64,000 nt of DNA from an uncultured Pseudomonadales bacterium (GTDB lineage: Bacteria; Pseudomonadota; Gammaproteobacteria; Pseudomonadales; Azotimanducaceae), in the NCBI GenBank assembly GCA_958296405.1, contig OY282519.1, forward strand, positions 3,146,132-3,210,131, read 5' to 3'. This document shows positions 20,001 through 27,869 of the stretch, in pieces. The first letter of the stretch is position 1, and each line of letters starts with the position of its first letter. Made by a program: the position numbers and the translations under genes. The notes below the pieces were generated by a model. That model did no database searches and was not told the DNA's origin. It worked only from the letters and a program-made list of their open reading frames with translations.

Positions 20001-20163
20001 ACCCGGTCGCAAACGGCGGGCCGTCGTAGAAGATGTACGGCTTCTTGTCGCGGGTGGCCTCCAAGGAGCGCTTGAAGACTTCCTGCTCATCCCAAAACTT
20101 GAGGATCTCCCGCTCCATCCGCACAAAGGAGAAGGAGTTGCCCGACGTCGGCGTTCCGCTCAT
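17029..20163 (-). CDS. ileS: Isoleucyl-tRNA synthetase, eukaryote-like (type 2)
   Basis: The 1,044-residue class I synthetase shows the YDGPPFATGLPHHGN block at residues 46-60, GWDCHGLPVE, and DGKKMSKSLKNY near residue 595. The GPPFATGLPH and CHGLPVEHEIDK context is that of the eukaryote-like IleRS branch (IleRS2), not the usual bacterial type with its PYANG-x-HIGH. The HIGH motif reads HHGN. IleRS2 enzymes are often mupirocin-resistant (family knowledge, not tested here). The start at ATG 20163 (MSGTPTSGNSFSFVRMEREIL) is preferred over a frame open to 20292. No second ileS is visible in this window. Confidence 0.9.
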   Translation of the reverse strand: MSGTPTSGNSFSFVRMEREILKFWDEQEVFKRSLEATRDKKPYIFYDGPPFATGLPHHGNLLASVIKDVVPRYWTMRGRHVLRRFGWDCHGLPVEHEIDKQLGMSASQAVEQLGVAGYNAECRGIVERYVDEWQSIITRIGRWVDFDDGYKTMDAWYMESVWWVVKQLWDQGLIYQGFKVMPVSTALQTPLANFEANMNYRDVQDPAVTVTLKLADEDAWLAVWTTTPWTLPSNLAVCVGADIDYVKARDHVAGKTLYLAKERLDAYAARHELEPLAELKGSSLVNRRYEPLFPYFAGEVRRGAFVVVADDYVTTTEGTGLVHQAPAFGEDDFRVLREHGIDAFVCPVGMDGVFTDEVEDFAGQFVKDADAPIIAWLKRAGALYEQAVVEHAYPYCWRSDTPLIYRPVPSWFVRVTDLIDDMLAANEDVHWVPEHIKHGRFGNWLATARDWAISRNRVWGTPLPIWENDSTGKRVCLGSLDELEERAGVRPTDLHREFVDPLTFEVDGEPGVYRRVEQVLDCWFESGAMPYAQLHYPFENKDIFERGFPAEFIAEGLDQTRGWFYTLAVLAAALRKRPAFRNVIVNGLVMAEDGKKMSKSLKNYTPPEELMETFGADALRLYLINSGLVRAEDQRFTDAGARDMARRALLPWYNAFAFLRTYANIDGWAPEMGFHHGSNVLDRWLLSRLQTLKSRVAEEMAGYRLYNVVPRLFEFIEDLTNWYIRLNRARFWGEDIDADKIAAYSALHTAVHELSLVMAPFAPFLAEHIYLELAKLAGDAAPKPLSVHLCDYPDAVPHLRQPALEDAVERMRRVVLLGRRKREDARVNLRTPLSRLVIIHRDQAVLDEIAQLERYVKAELNVKAVAYDRDEARHIDCKARPDFPVLGKRLGKRMKAFQARIGALTPDEIEQFQAAGEITLDGETFGPDDIHVLRAPRPGSGVLSDSKVSIDLDCALNDALVREGLAREAVNRLQRSRRDLGLEVTDRIRVTYGGDADVVAALKAHRDYVAGEVLAVEFDAAGTPPDALRTDIQGRPFAYHIERA

Positions 20164-20327
20164 GGCCTTGCTCGGCTCAGGCGTCGCAAAGCGGCGCATT
20201 GTAGGGGATTGTCCTGCCCCATGCAGTGGCGGCGGCACCATGAACGCGCGGGCTGGCGGCAGCTCGCAGCCCACCGAGCCGGCGCACGGCATATCATGAC
20301 GGCTTTGGTTGACGATGGAGCGTTGCG

Positions 20328-21194
20328 ATGAAACTGGGCATGGTGTTCCCCCACAACGAGATCGGCGTCGACCCAGCCGCCATCAAGGACTACGCGCAGG
20401 GCGCGGAAGCCTTGGGCGCAGATCATGTGCTCATCTACGACCATGTGCTGGGCGCGGATCCAGACCGGCCCGGTGGTTGGAACGGCCCGTACGACAACGA
20501 CGTGGCGTTCCACGAGCCGTTCACCACCTTTGCGTTCATGGCGGCGGTGACCACTACGTTGGAGTTCTGCACCGCGGTGATGATCCTGCCGCAGCGGCAG
20601 ACGGCCTTGCTGGCCAAGCAAGCGGCTGAGCTCGCCATCCTCTCCAACAACCGCTTCCGCCTCGGCGTCGGCACTGGCTGGAACGAAGTGGAGTACGAGG
20701 CGCTGGGCGTGCCATTCGAGCGGCGCGGCGTGCGCCAAGCCGAGCAGGTGGAACTGTTGCGGCGGCTTTGGAGCGAAGACAGCTTCACTTATCGGGGCGA
20801 GTTCCACAGCGTGACCAAGGCAAGCATCCTGCCCCGCCCAGAGCAACCCATCCCCATCTGGTTCGGCGGCGGCGCCCCGGCGTTGCTCGCCCGCTGTGGG
20901 CGCTTGGGCGACGGCTGGATTCCTCTTGGCGGTCCCAACGAGGGCGCGAGGCAAGCCCTTCAGGCCATCCGCGGCGCACGCGAGGCGGCGGGCCGGGAGT
21001 GGCAAGGCTTCGGCATCCAAGCGCAGGCGCAGAGCCGCGGCGGCAACCCAGAGAAATGGCGCTCCCACCACGACCGTTGGGCGGAGTTGGATTGCACGCA
21101 CCTAGCCGTCGTCACCCACTACATGGGGCATGGAACGAACGTCGATGCCCACTTGAAGGCCGCGGCGGCTTACTTCAAGGCCGTGCGGGGATGA
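20328..21194 (+). CDS. LLM-class (luciferase-like) flavin-dependent oxidoreductase
   Basis: The 288-residue TIM-barrel-type protein starts MKLGMVFPHNEIGVDP and has the typical ADHVLIYDHVLG, TAVMILPQRQTALLAKQAAEL, LGVGTGWNEVEYEALG and PIWFGGGAPALL segments of the bacterial luciferase-like superfamily (a TIGR03619-like group). These enzymes use FMN or F420 to oxidise small organics. The cofactor cannot be told from the sequence. It is divergent from ileS with 164 bp between the starts. The neighbouring fatty-acid and detoxification genes do not reveal a substrate. Confidence 0.85.
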   Translation: MKLGMVFPHNEIGVDPAAIKDYAQGAEALGADHVLIYDHVLGADPDRPGGWNGPYDNDVAFHEPFTTFAFMAAVTTTLEFCTAVMILPQRQTALLAKQAAELAILSNNRFRLGVGTGWNEVEYEALGVPFERRGVRQAEQVELLRRLWSEDSFTYRGEFHSVTKASILPRPEQPIPIWFGGGAPALLARCGRLGDGWIPLGGPNEGARQALQAIRGAREAAGREWQGFGIQAQAQSRGGNPEKWRSHHDRWAELDCTHLAVVTHYMGHGTNVDAHLKAAAAYFKAVRG

Positions 21195-21282
21195 CCGGCG
21201 GCTTGCCGCTCGCCTAAACCTCGGCGATGGCTAGGCGACGCCTCGCTTCGGTAACCGGATGTGACTGCCGGCAACGGCTGGC

Positions 21283-21660
21283 CTAGCCCTCGGTGGCGGC
21301 CTCTCCCGCCTCACGCTGGAACTGCCGGCTCACCTCATCCATCACGCGGCGCTTCAGCACCGCCGGCTCCACGGCGGGCTCTTGGTAGCGCTCGGCGAGG
21401 AGCTCAAGGTCCTCCTCGCCGAACGAGAGGCTGATGCGCGGGCGCTGAATCTTTGCGTATGGCAGCCCCACCAGCTTGCGCACAAAGTCTGCATAGCTCA
21501 AGTTCTCTGCCGCGGCCGCCATGCGCAGCCGCTGCATCAGCGCTTGCTGGAACTCGAAATGCACCTGCACCTTGCGCAGCGCACGGCGCTCCGCACGGAA
21601 ACGCTCTGGGCGTTCGGCGCCGGCGGCAGGCGCGTTGCCGTTGAGCGCGTCGTCCTTCAC
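21283..21660 (-). CDS. Conserved hypothetical protein, last gene of the YjfI/PspA/YjfK operon
   Basis: The 125-residue charged, mostly helical protein begins at GTG 21660, overlapping the YjfK-like stop by 3 nt (GTGA). The middle (HFEFQQALMQRLRMAAAAENLSYADFVRKLVGLP) resembles a ribbon-helix-helix or small helical DNA-binding style segment. The C-terminus is Glu/Arg-rich. No membrane segment is present. The coupled start places it in the same operon as PspA, so it may be an accessory or regulatory subunit. The family was not recognised. Confidence 0.6.
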   Translation of the reverse strand: MKDDALNGNAPAAGAERPERFRAERRALRKVQVHFEFQQALMQRLRMAAAAENLSYADFVRKLVGLPYAKIQRPRISLSFGEEDLELLAERYQEPAVEPAVLKRRVMDEVSRQFQREAGEAATEG

Positions 21661-22316
21661 TGGCTAGTGCCCTCGCCCGGCCACATGGATTCGATGACGT
21701 CCAACGGGCAGTTCACATCCAGCGAAACGTCTGTCTCGCCATCGGCCCACACCTCCACCGTCACGCCAAAGCGCCCACTGGCGTCTTCGCACTCGTGGTA
21801 GCGCAGTTCTTCCGCATCGTCATCCACATGGCGCGACACGTCTTCGCCGCGGCGATCGCGGCTGTAGAAGTAGCCCTCACCGAAGTTCACCACTTGCTCG
21901 TAACGCTCGGCCACCCAGCCTTCGTACTCGGGCAGCGGCGCCGCGAGCTCCAGCGTGGCCAAGCCCTCATCCCACAGCGCGGCAAACGCCCCTTCGTCGA
22001 AGAGCCGCAGCACGTCGGCGCGGGGCGCTTCACGGGAAAGGGAGAGCTCCGTCGCCCCACGCTCCGGCAAGTCCAGATAGATGCGCCCGCCATCGGTGCC
22101 GTCTAGCGTCAATTGCGCATGCAGGCCATCATCGAAGTGGTAGGTGCCCACCTCGGACACTTCGAAGGTTTGCCCCTGCAGGGCCGGCGGCAGGCTGAGG
22201 CGGTGCTTGAAGGTGAGCAGGTCCCCAGCGCGCAGATCTCCTGCGGTGGCGAGGCGCCGCGCGTCGCCCGCCCCAGCCTTGTCGCCGAAGCGGGCGCGCC
22301 ACAGCTTGCGCAGCAC
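21657..22316 (-). CDS. DUF2491 family protein (YjfK-like)
   Basis: From GTG 22316 the product has 219 residues. The start is fixed by an AGGAGG ribosome-binding site 8 nt upstream that overlaps the pspA stop codon. The protein is acidic and beta-rich, with DLLTFKHRLSLP, TYHFDDGLHAQLTLDG, YLDLPERG and a C-terminal VEVWADGETDVSLDVNCPLDVIE. It fits DUF2491 (E. coli YjfK), which always travels with a DUF2170 protein and a PspA homologue, as here. Its role is unknown, presumably in membrane-stress handling with PspA. The frame stays open upstream but there overlaps pspA. Confidence 0.7.
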   Translation of the reverse strand: MLRKLWRARFGDKAGAGDARRLATAGDLRAGDLLTFKHRLSLPPALQGQTFEVSEVGTYHFDDGLHAQLTLDGTDGGRIYLDLPERGATELSLSREAPRADVLRLFDEGAFAALWDEGLATLELAAPLPEYEGWVAERYEQVVNFGEGYFYSRDRRGEDVSRHVDDDAEELRYHECEDASGRFGVTVEVWADGETDVSLDVNCPLDVIESMWPGEGTSQ

Positions 22317-22318
22317 CG

Positions 22319-23014
22319 CTAGCCTCCTTGCCGCGCCTTCAGCCGCGCCAGCACATCGTTGGCGCCGCCGCCAGCACTGCCGCCAATGCCCTTGGCGCGC
22401 AGCTTGGCGTCCAGGTCGTCCCCTGCTTCCTTGCCTTCCAGCCACTCGCCGGCCTGCATGCGATCTTGCCAATCGGTTTGCTTGGCCTTCACCCGTTCGA
22501 GGGCCTTGGACACGCGGTGGGCACTCGAACCCGTGGCAGCGAAGTTCTTCGACACGCTCGCGGTGGCGCGCTGCAGCTCCTGCACCGTGCGCACCTTGTC
22601 CAAGTCTCGCTTGTTCTTCTGAATGGTGCGCTCGCGGGCCTTGATCATTTGGTGGATCTTGCCGATCTCCACGTCAAGGGCGGCCTGCTCGCTGGACTTC
22701 TCCTCGCGATCGGACTCAAGCTCCGCGATGCGCCCCGCCACTTCCGTGGCCAGCCCTTCCTCGCCACCCTCAAGGGCCGCGACGGCCTTGCGCTCATAGT
22801 CCCCAATGTCCGCGTTCAACGTTGACAGCTCGCGCTTCAACTTGATCTCGGTGCTCTTCATCCGCGTCAGGCTCTGCTTGGCGCTGGCGATGGCGTTCTC
22901 CGCGTCGCGGATCTCCTGTTCCAAGATGCGAATGGCGTTGGCGTCGACGATGGCCTCGCCCACTTCGTTGGCGCCGCCTTTGAGCGCCGTGAACATGTCT
23001 CTCAAAACTCCCAT
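22319..23014 (-). CDS. PspA/IM30 family protein (YjfJ-like)
   Basis: The 231-residue, almost wholly helical protein, from ATG 23014, has an amphipathic N-terminus (MGVLRDMFTALKGGANEVGEAIVDANAIRILEQEIRDAENAI), followed by long coiled coils with little Pro or Gly until the C-terminal GGSAGGGANDVLARLKA. This matches PspA/IM30 (ESCRT-III-like membrane remodelers), specifically the YjfJ branch. A CCGGAGG ribosome site precedes the ATG. It is the second gene of the YjfI-J-K operon. It probably coats and stabilises the inner membrane under stress. Confidence 0.85.
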   Translation of the reverse strand: MGVLRDMFTALKGGANEVGEAIVDANAIRILEQEIRDAENAIASAKQSLTRMKSTEIKLKRELSTLNADIGDYERKAVAALEGGEEGLATEVAGRIAELESDREEKSSEQAALDVEIGKIHQMIKARERTIQKNKRDLDKVRTVQELQRATASVSKNFAATGSSAHRVSKALERVKAKQTDWQDRMQAGEWLEGKEAGDDLDAKLRAKGIGGSAGGGANDVLARLKARQGG

Positions 23015-23045
23015 GATTGCCTCCGGTAGGTGATGGTCTTTCGCG

Positions 23046-23447
23046 TCAGGCGAGCAGGTGCTCGACGGCTTCGAGCACATCGATGGCGTTCTCCGCCTGC
23101 ACTTCGAGCTCGTGGGCAATGACCTCGAAGCGCGTGGACAACGCCATCGCGCCAAACAGGATGTAGGTGTCGCCCTGCAAGCCGATGGCGGACAGCGGCA
23201 CCGCCGGGCTCAGCCGCAGAAATGCCTCGTTCAGTTCGTCCGCCTTGCCGGCGGCGACTTCCGAGGTGTTGAACAGTGGCGTCACCGAGAGGATCTGGGT
23301 TTGCGTCTCGGTGATGTGGATGGGGAACTCGTCGTTGTTGGAGCAGACGACTTCAAGGATGCCGTCCTCCGTGACCAGCGCGTCGAAAGTGGTGCCCTCC
23401 GCGTCCTCATAGTCGTTGAGGCGGAAGGCGAGGTCTTCCAATGCCAT
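23046..23447 (-). CDS. DUF2170 family protein (YjfI-like)
   Basis: The 133-residue protein starts at ATG 23447, 9 nt after an AAGGAG ribosome site. It is mixed alpha/beta, with FRLNDYEDAEGTTFDALV, ITETQTQILSVTPLF and GDTYILFGAMALSTRFEVIAHEL. It matches DUF2170 (YjfI), the usual first gene of the yjfIJK set. The role is unknown. In E. coli it sits beside a glutathionylspermidine-synthase-like gene. Here SpeD and SpeE-like genes lie next door, so a polyamine link is plausible. A palindrome about 75 bp upstream is a candidate operator. Confidence 0.75.
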   Translation of the reverse strand: MALEDLAFRLNDYEDAEGTTFDALVTEDGILEVVCSNNDEFPIHITETQTQILSVTPLFNTSEVAAGKADELNEAFLRLSPAVPLSAIGLQGDTYILFGAMALSTRFEVIAHELEVQAENAIDVLEAVEHLLA

Positions 23448-23521
23448 GCCGGAAATCTCCTTAACTGTTGCCTGAGAGCGCCGCCCGAAAGCCGGAACGA
23501 CCCCGATGCGAGCAAAGCTAT

Positions 23522-23534
23522 GACATATTATGTC
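23522..23534. promoter_or_regulatory. Palindromic operator candidate upstream of the YjfI-PspA-YjfK operon
   Basis: GACATATTATGTC is a 13-bp perfect palindrome around one central base in otherwise GC-rich DNA. On the minus strand a TTGACT hexamer (5/6 of TTGACA) is followed after exactly 17 nt, which include this palindrome, by TAGCTT, a weak -10. A repressor bound here would sit in the promoter spacer. Nearly the same site recurs at 27870-27882 beside speD. Confidence 0.5.
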
Positions 23535-23690
23535 GAAAGTCAAGGGTTCTTTCGAGACGGGTTGCGCGATGGCGTTGGGCATCGGTGCTCGGCTGCGCGG
23601 GGCAGGCGCGGGCCGGTCTCGCTTGGGCGCGGCACCTCTCGCCGGCCGTGCCGGCGGCGCCGCGACTCACGCCAGGCGCGCCGCGTTCAC

Positions 23691-25418
23691 CTAGGGCGGC
23701 ACCTCTTCCCCAGCGAAGTACACGCCTTGGAAGGTCTGCCAAGCCGTTTGGTGGTAGCCATACACCGCGTGTTCGCCCAAGCGATTCACGCGGATGTCCG
23801 CCACGCCGTCGAAGAAGCCGACGGGAAACGCGAATGCGGCGGCGATCGCGGCAGCATCCAACCAGCCATCGGGCGTGGCGTCTTCCTTGGCGAGGGCGAT
23901 GCGGGCGGATGCGGGGCGGCCGGCGACGGTGCCGATGGTCCACCCCCACTCGCCAAAGCTCGGCACGTTCGCGTGGTATTGCTCCACTTGGAAGCCGGCA
24001 TGGGCCATCGTCTTGCCGATGGCGAGGAACGCGGCCTTGGCATGGTACGGCGACGTCGACTGCGTGACGAAGGCGCCATCCGGCGACAGCAACTGGCGCG
24101 CGCGGGCGTAGAAGTAATCGCTGTAGAGGCGATCAAGGTCTGGGTGGCTGGGATCCGGCAAGTCCGCGATGATCACGTCATACCGCTTCCCCTCCCCGAC
24201 CAGGCGCTCCACCTCGACGAAGGCGTCGCCAACGATGGCCGTCGCCCGCACATCGGCGAAGGCGCCTTCGTTCAAGCGCGTGAGGTCATCCGAGAGCCAA
24301 GCGGGAGCGGCGGCGTCCACCCCTTGGAACAGCTTCAGCAACTGACCGTCGAGGTCAATGAGGTCCACCGCGGCCGGCTTCCAGCGCAGCACGTCGCGCA
24401 GTGCCAAGCCATCGCCGCCGCCGAGTATCAGCACCCGTTCGCGCCGATACGTGGCGAGCATGGGCGGCGTGGTGAGGTATGCGTGGTAGATGCGCTCATC
24501 GTTCGAGGCGAACTGCAGCCGGCCATTGATGTAGAGGCTCAACACGTCTGGCTTGCCGGCGGCAATGTGGCGCTTGGTGAGCACAATGCTCTGATAGCGC
24601 GTCTGCAGGCTGTGCGCCACCCGATCTTTGAACAGCGTGTCGCTCAGACGCCCCATCCACTCCACGCCGAAGGCGGCGAAGCACACGAGCAGCACCACCA
24701 TCGCGCCGTGGCCGAGCCAGAGCCAACCGGCGGGCCTCAGCGCATCGCGCCACAGCAGCAGGAAGCCGATGCCGATGGCCGTGTTGGCGGCCGCTGCCCC
24801 CACCGCCGCGTGGGCGATGGGCAGCTTGAGGCAGATGAGCACCCAAATCGCCGCGCCGACGCCGGCGCCGATGTAATCGGCCCCATACATCGTGCCGAGG
24901 TTGTGCTCCAAGTGCTTGCCGTGGATGTGCTGGCGCACCCGCGCGATCAACGGAATCTCCATGCCAATCAAGAAGCCGATGACGAAGCCGAGCACGAACG
25001 GCAGCGCGCGCGAGAGCGTGACCAGCATCGCCGCCAGCCCGCCCTCGAACTCGACGAAGGCATCCACGCCATACACTTGGCGCAGCAACTCCGGCAGCGA
25101 GTAGGCAAAGGCCACGGCGGCGGAGAGCGCCAGCACCGACGTGGCGCCCAAGATGGCGATGCCGAGCTCCAACCACGCGAAGCCGCGATAGATGGCGCTC
25201 ACCCATTTGGCGGCGAAGGCGCCGACCCCCATCGCCACGATCATCAGCCCGATCATGGCGTAGAGCGTCGGCTCCACAGCGCCGAGGATGCGCCCGGCGT
25301 AGTGCGCCATCAGGTATTCGTAGATGAGGCCGCATGCCGCGACGACGCCCATGCCGCCGATGAGCGCGGCATCGTGCAGGCGCAGGCGACGGCGTTGCGT
25401 TTCAGCGCGCGCGGTCAT
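23691..25418 (-). CDS. Membrane-anchored spermidine synthase-like aminopropyltransferase
   Basis: The 575-residue protein has about seven TM helices in residues ~15-270, then a spermidine synthase-type Rossmann domain with RERVLILGGGDGLALRDVLRW (SAM/dcSAM glycine-rich motif), VDLIDLDGQL, and DVIIADLPDPSHPDLDRLYSDYFY (catalytic acidic loop, about residue 420 on). The N-terminal membrane domain resembles the spermine/spermidine-synthase fused transporter-like module. It lies in the same cluster as SpeD, which would supply decarboxylated SAM, so a polyamine (spermidine) product is likely. The exact acceptor is unproven. Confidence 0.8.
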   Translation of the reverse strand: MTARAETQRRRLRLHDAALIGGMGVVAACGLIYEYLMAHYAGRILGAVEPTLYAMIGLMIVAMGVGAFAAKWVSAIYRGFAWLELGIAILGATSVLALSAAVAFAYSLPELLRQVYGVDAFVEFEGGLAAMLVTLSRALPFVLGFVIGFLIGMEIPLIARVRQHIHGKHLEHNLGTMYGADYIGAGVGAAIWVLICLKLPIAHAAVGAAAANTAIGIGFLLLWRDALRPAGWLWLGHGAMVVLLVCFAAFGVEWMGRLSDTLFKDRVAHSLQTRYQSIVLTKRHIAAGKPDVLSLYINGRLQFASNDERIYHAYLTTPPMLATYRRERVLILGGGDGLALRDVLRWKPAAVDLIDLDGQLLKLFQGVDAAAPAWLSDDLTRLNEGAFADVRATAIVGDAFVEVERLVGEGKRYDVIIADLPDPSHPDLDRLYSDYFYARARQLLSPDGAFVTQSTSPYHAKAAFLAIGKTMAHAGFQVEQYHANVPSFGEWGWTIGTVAGRPASARIALAKEDATPDGWLDAAAIAAAFAFPVGFFDGVADIRVNRLGEHAVYGYHQTAWQTFQGVYFAGEEVPP

Positions 25419-25582
25419 GGTGGGCTGCGGTCATTTGGCGCGGTTGGAGGCGGCTTGTGGCCGGCACACCCGCGGCACCGCACCACGCGAAATCGGCGCC
25501 GCGCGGCGCTCGTGCCATTGCGCGTCGTGGCAGGGCTAGGCGGGAATCGCCAGCACGCCACCGGCTCAGATGCAGGCTGGCT

Positions 25583-26479
25583 TCAACCCACCACCGCCCG
25601 GATGACGAGCCCGATGCCGATGAACACCGCGGCTTCTATGGCGGCGACGCCAACATTGCGCTGCTCATCCACCTCCGCCACCACATCAATGCCGCTCAGC
25701 ACAATCCGCTGCGCCAACATCGACAGCGCCAACAACACTGTCGCCAAGATGATGGCCCAGACGAGCCAAGCGATGTAGGCGAGGGCCGCCGCACCGTCCG
25801 CGCCGGGGGTGAAGGCGACCAGCCCGCCGGCGGAAGACGAGGCGAGCGCCGTGCCGATGAGGTGCCCCCCGTAGCGGACGCCCAAGGCGGTGTTGCCCTT
25901 GGCGATGGCATCCTGCCAACGTTCCCCGGCATGGCGGCGCGCGTAGATCATGGCCCGGGCGCGGGTGACGCCGAGCACCACGACTTGCGCCAAGAAAAAG
26001 ACGATGGCCACCGCCGCCAACGCTTGCTCCAAGCTGCCTTCGGCCCAACTCGCAGCGCCGTGGATAAGCGTTCCCAAGGCGATGAGGTTGGCCGCTTGCA
26101 CGGTGCCGGCGGCGGCGTTCTCGCCATTGATCGCCTCGCGCACGGAGAATTTGTGGAAGACGATCCAGTCGTTAATCAAGAGGCCCACCTTCAAGAGCGC
26201 AAGCCCAACCACGGCATAGGCCACGACAACGGTGAGTTCCTCGGTGAACGTCACCGCCGGATCGCCAGCGCCGGCCGCTGCCAAAATGAGGGCCACCGCC
26301 ACGGCGCCGCCGGCCAACGCCAAGCCGAACGCCAGATTGTCCTTCTCGGAGAGTTCGTGGCGCGAATCCACGCCGAACAACATGCTGGCGCCATACCGCA
26401 ACCCGCAGATGGCGACGATGGCCACCAGCAGGTCCAACGCGACGATGCCCCAGATCCAAATGCTCAGCGAATCAAACAT
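25583..26479 (-). CDS. DUF350 membrane protein (YjfL-like), two tandem repeats
   Basis: The 298-residue polytopic protein, from ATG 26479 (MFDSLSIWIWGIVALDLLVAI), has about eight hydrophobic helices arranged as two homologous halves, each with the short, Gly/Ala-rich DUF350 pattern (ending RAVVG). DUF350/YjfL proteins are inner-membrane proteins of unknown transport role that accompany PspA-like and polyamine genes. The spacing to the lipoprotein upstream is 25 bp and to the SpeE-like gene downstream 164 bp, so cotranscription is likely. Confidence 0.8.
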   Translation of the reverse strand: MFDSLSIWIWGIVALDLLVAIVAICGLRYGASMLFGVDSRHELSEKDNLAFGLALAGGAVAVALILAAAGAGDPAVTFTEELTVVVAYAVVGLALLKVGLLINDWIVFHKFSVREAINGENAAAGTVQAANLIALGTLIHGAASWAEGSLEQALAAVAIVFFLAQVVVLGVTRARAMIYARRHAGERWQDAIAKGNTALGVRYGGHLIGTALASSSAGGLVAFTPGADGAAALAYIAWLVWAIILATVLLALSMLAQRIVLSGIDVVAEVDEQRNVGVAAIEAAVFIGIGLVIRAVVG

Positions 26480-26504
26480 GCCTTGGCTACCCCCCTTGAT
26501 CTCG

Positions 26505-27491
26505 TCACTTGCCGCGCCTCGGGCCGCGTTGGCCGCCGCTGCCGAAACCACGCATGGATGCCGTGCTGGCGCGCGCTTGGCCGCCGGGGCGGCTGTACGA
26601 GGACGCGAACTTTTGCCGCGCCACCGCGGTGGAAGCGCCTTGGCGCCGTTTGGCGTATGGGCTCGCGAAGGTGCGCCCCTCAGACGAGAACTTGCGCCGC
26701 GCCGTGGATTCCACGCGCGCTTGCCGCTGCCGCGCCGCCGGCGACGTGTAGTTGCGCCGCCCATAGTCGTGGTAATAGCTGTAGTCGCGCCCGCCCGCCC
26801 AAGCGCCGTAGCCGATGGTCCTGCCGCCGAGCAATTGGCTTATGAGCATGTACTGGCCGTACCACGCCCAAAACGAGTTGCCGCCAGAATCCGTGCGCCA
26901 CTGGCCATAGTTCGGGTTGCCCACGAGTTGGCCGCCGGCACCGAGGCTCTGCGCGCCATTCGCCCGCTCGGATGCCTCTTTGCTGATGGCGCCCACCCGG
27001 GGCAGCGCCCCGTCCGATATGTCCGCAAGCACGTTGAGCGGGTCTGTGAGGGCTAGGTTGAACTCTGCCGGCGCAGCCGCCTCCGAGAGGCTCTGCAGCT
27101 CTCCGGCGAGGGCGGTGTACGCATCGACGCCAGCATCTTCTGGGGGCATGGCGCGCCGCGCCCCGTCCAGGCGCGTGAGCAACCCCTTGTAAAGCGTGCC
27201 TTCGCGCGTGCCTTCCTTGCCCAACAGCGTGGCCACTTCGGCCATTGACGGCTTGCTGCGCGCCACTTCCTTCGCATATTGGCCGATGAGCACCGCGTTG
27301 GAGAGGCGGTTACGGTCCAGATCTTGCCCGAGCTGATGGGTGGCCGTGGCCACGGCGGCAAGTTCGGCTTCGACCTGCCGCCGCGCCGAACCGCTGCCAT
27401 CGCAGCCCACCAACAACAGCGCCGCCATCGCCGTGATCACCGCGCCCGGCATCAGCAACGCGAAGATCGCCGAGCGTTCGCCGCCTTTCAC
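26505..27491 (-). CDS. Lipoprotein with tyrosine-rich, basic C-terminus
   Basis: The 328-residue protein has a signal peptide and lipobox LLVGC at about residues 26-30, a helical middle (QVEAELAAVATATHQLGQDL onward), and then a low-complexity C-terminal third rich in Tyr, Arg, Ser and Gly ending in GSGGQRGPRRGK. The layout, a lipoprotein with a Gly/Arg-rich tail encoded beside DUF350, recalls the YjfM (DUF1190) position, but homology to DUF1190 is not evident. It overlaps speD by 4 nt and so is coupled to it. It probably sits at the inner face of the outer membrane. The function is unknown. Confidence 0.65.
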   Translation of the reverse strand: MKGGERSAIFALLMPGAVITAMAALLLVGCDGSGSARRQVEAELAAVATATHQLGQDLDRNRLSNAVLIGQYAKEVARSKPSMAEVATLLGKEGTREGTLYKGLLTRLDGARRAMPPEDAGVDAYTALAGELQSLSEAAAPAEFNLALTDPLNVLADISDGALPRVGAISKEASERANGAQSLGAGGQLVGNPNYGQWRTDSGGNSFWAWYGQYMLISQLLGGRTIGYGAWAGGRDYSYYHDYGRRNYTSPAARQRQARVESTARRKFSSEGRTFASPYAKRRQGASTAVARQKFASSYSRPGGQARASTASMRGFGSGGQRGPRRGK

Positions 27492-27856
27492 TCGCCGTCC
27501 TCCCGATCATCCAACGCCGGCCGGCGCAGCGCCCGAATGCGCACCTCCCCGCCCGGCGCCGCCGCGGCGATGACTTCCGCCGCACGGTCGGCATCGCAGC
27601 CGCCGCACATGAAGATGTCAAACGCAGCGTAGCCCCGCTCCGGCCAAGTATGAACCGTGACATGGGATTCGGCGAGCAGCGCCACGCCCGTCACGCCAAG
27701 GGCTGCGCCGAACGGATGCATGTGGCAAGAGAGAACGCGCGCGCCCCCAGCCCGTGCCGCGCGGCGCAAGAGCGACTCCAAGGCCGCCTCGCCCAAGCTC
27801 GCATGAGCGCCGAAGCACTCGATGAGCAGATGCTGCCCGGCCGCGCCACCGGCCAT
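27488..27856 (-). CDS. speD: S-adenosylmethionine decarboxylase proenzyme
   Basis: The conserved core LLAESHVTVHTWPE holds the autocleavage serine (S64 in the frame from ATG 27856), H69 and, further on, C84, matching the class 1b (Thermotoga-type) SpeD, in which Ser63 becomes the pyruvoyl group. I choose ATG 27856 because it gives this numbering. An in-frame ATG at 27874 lies inside an AT-rich palindrome and could be promoter DNA. The product decarboxylates SAM to supply aminopropyl groups, fitting the SpeE-like gene in the cluster. The 3' end overlaps the lipoprotein start. Confidence 0.85.
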   Translation of the reverse strand: MAGGAAGQHLLIECFGAHASLGEAALESLLRRAARAGGARVLSCHMHPFGAALGVTGVALLAESHVTVHTWPERGYAAFDIFMCGGCDADRAAEVIAAAAPGGEVRIRALRRPALDDREDGE

Positions 27857-27869
27857 GTCGGGATGCGTT

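Noticed and set aside
23058-25778. Very long open frame on the plus strand across the YjfI and SpeE-like genes
   Set aside because: It is antisense to genes with clear family motifs and its protein is His/Arg/Gly-rich with no domain; typical of GC-rich shadow frames. The same applies to long antisense frames over ileS (17044-18756), the TmpA-like gene (35501-37015) and the CaiB gene (38807-40291).
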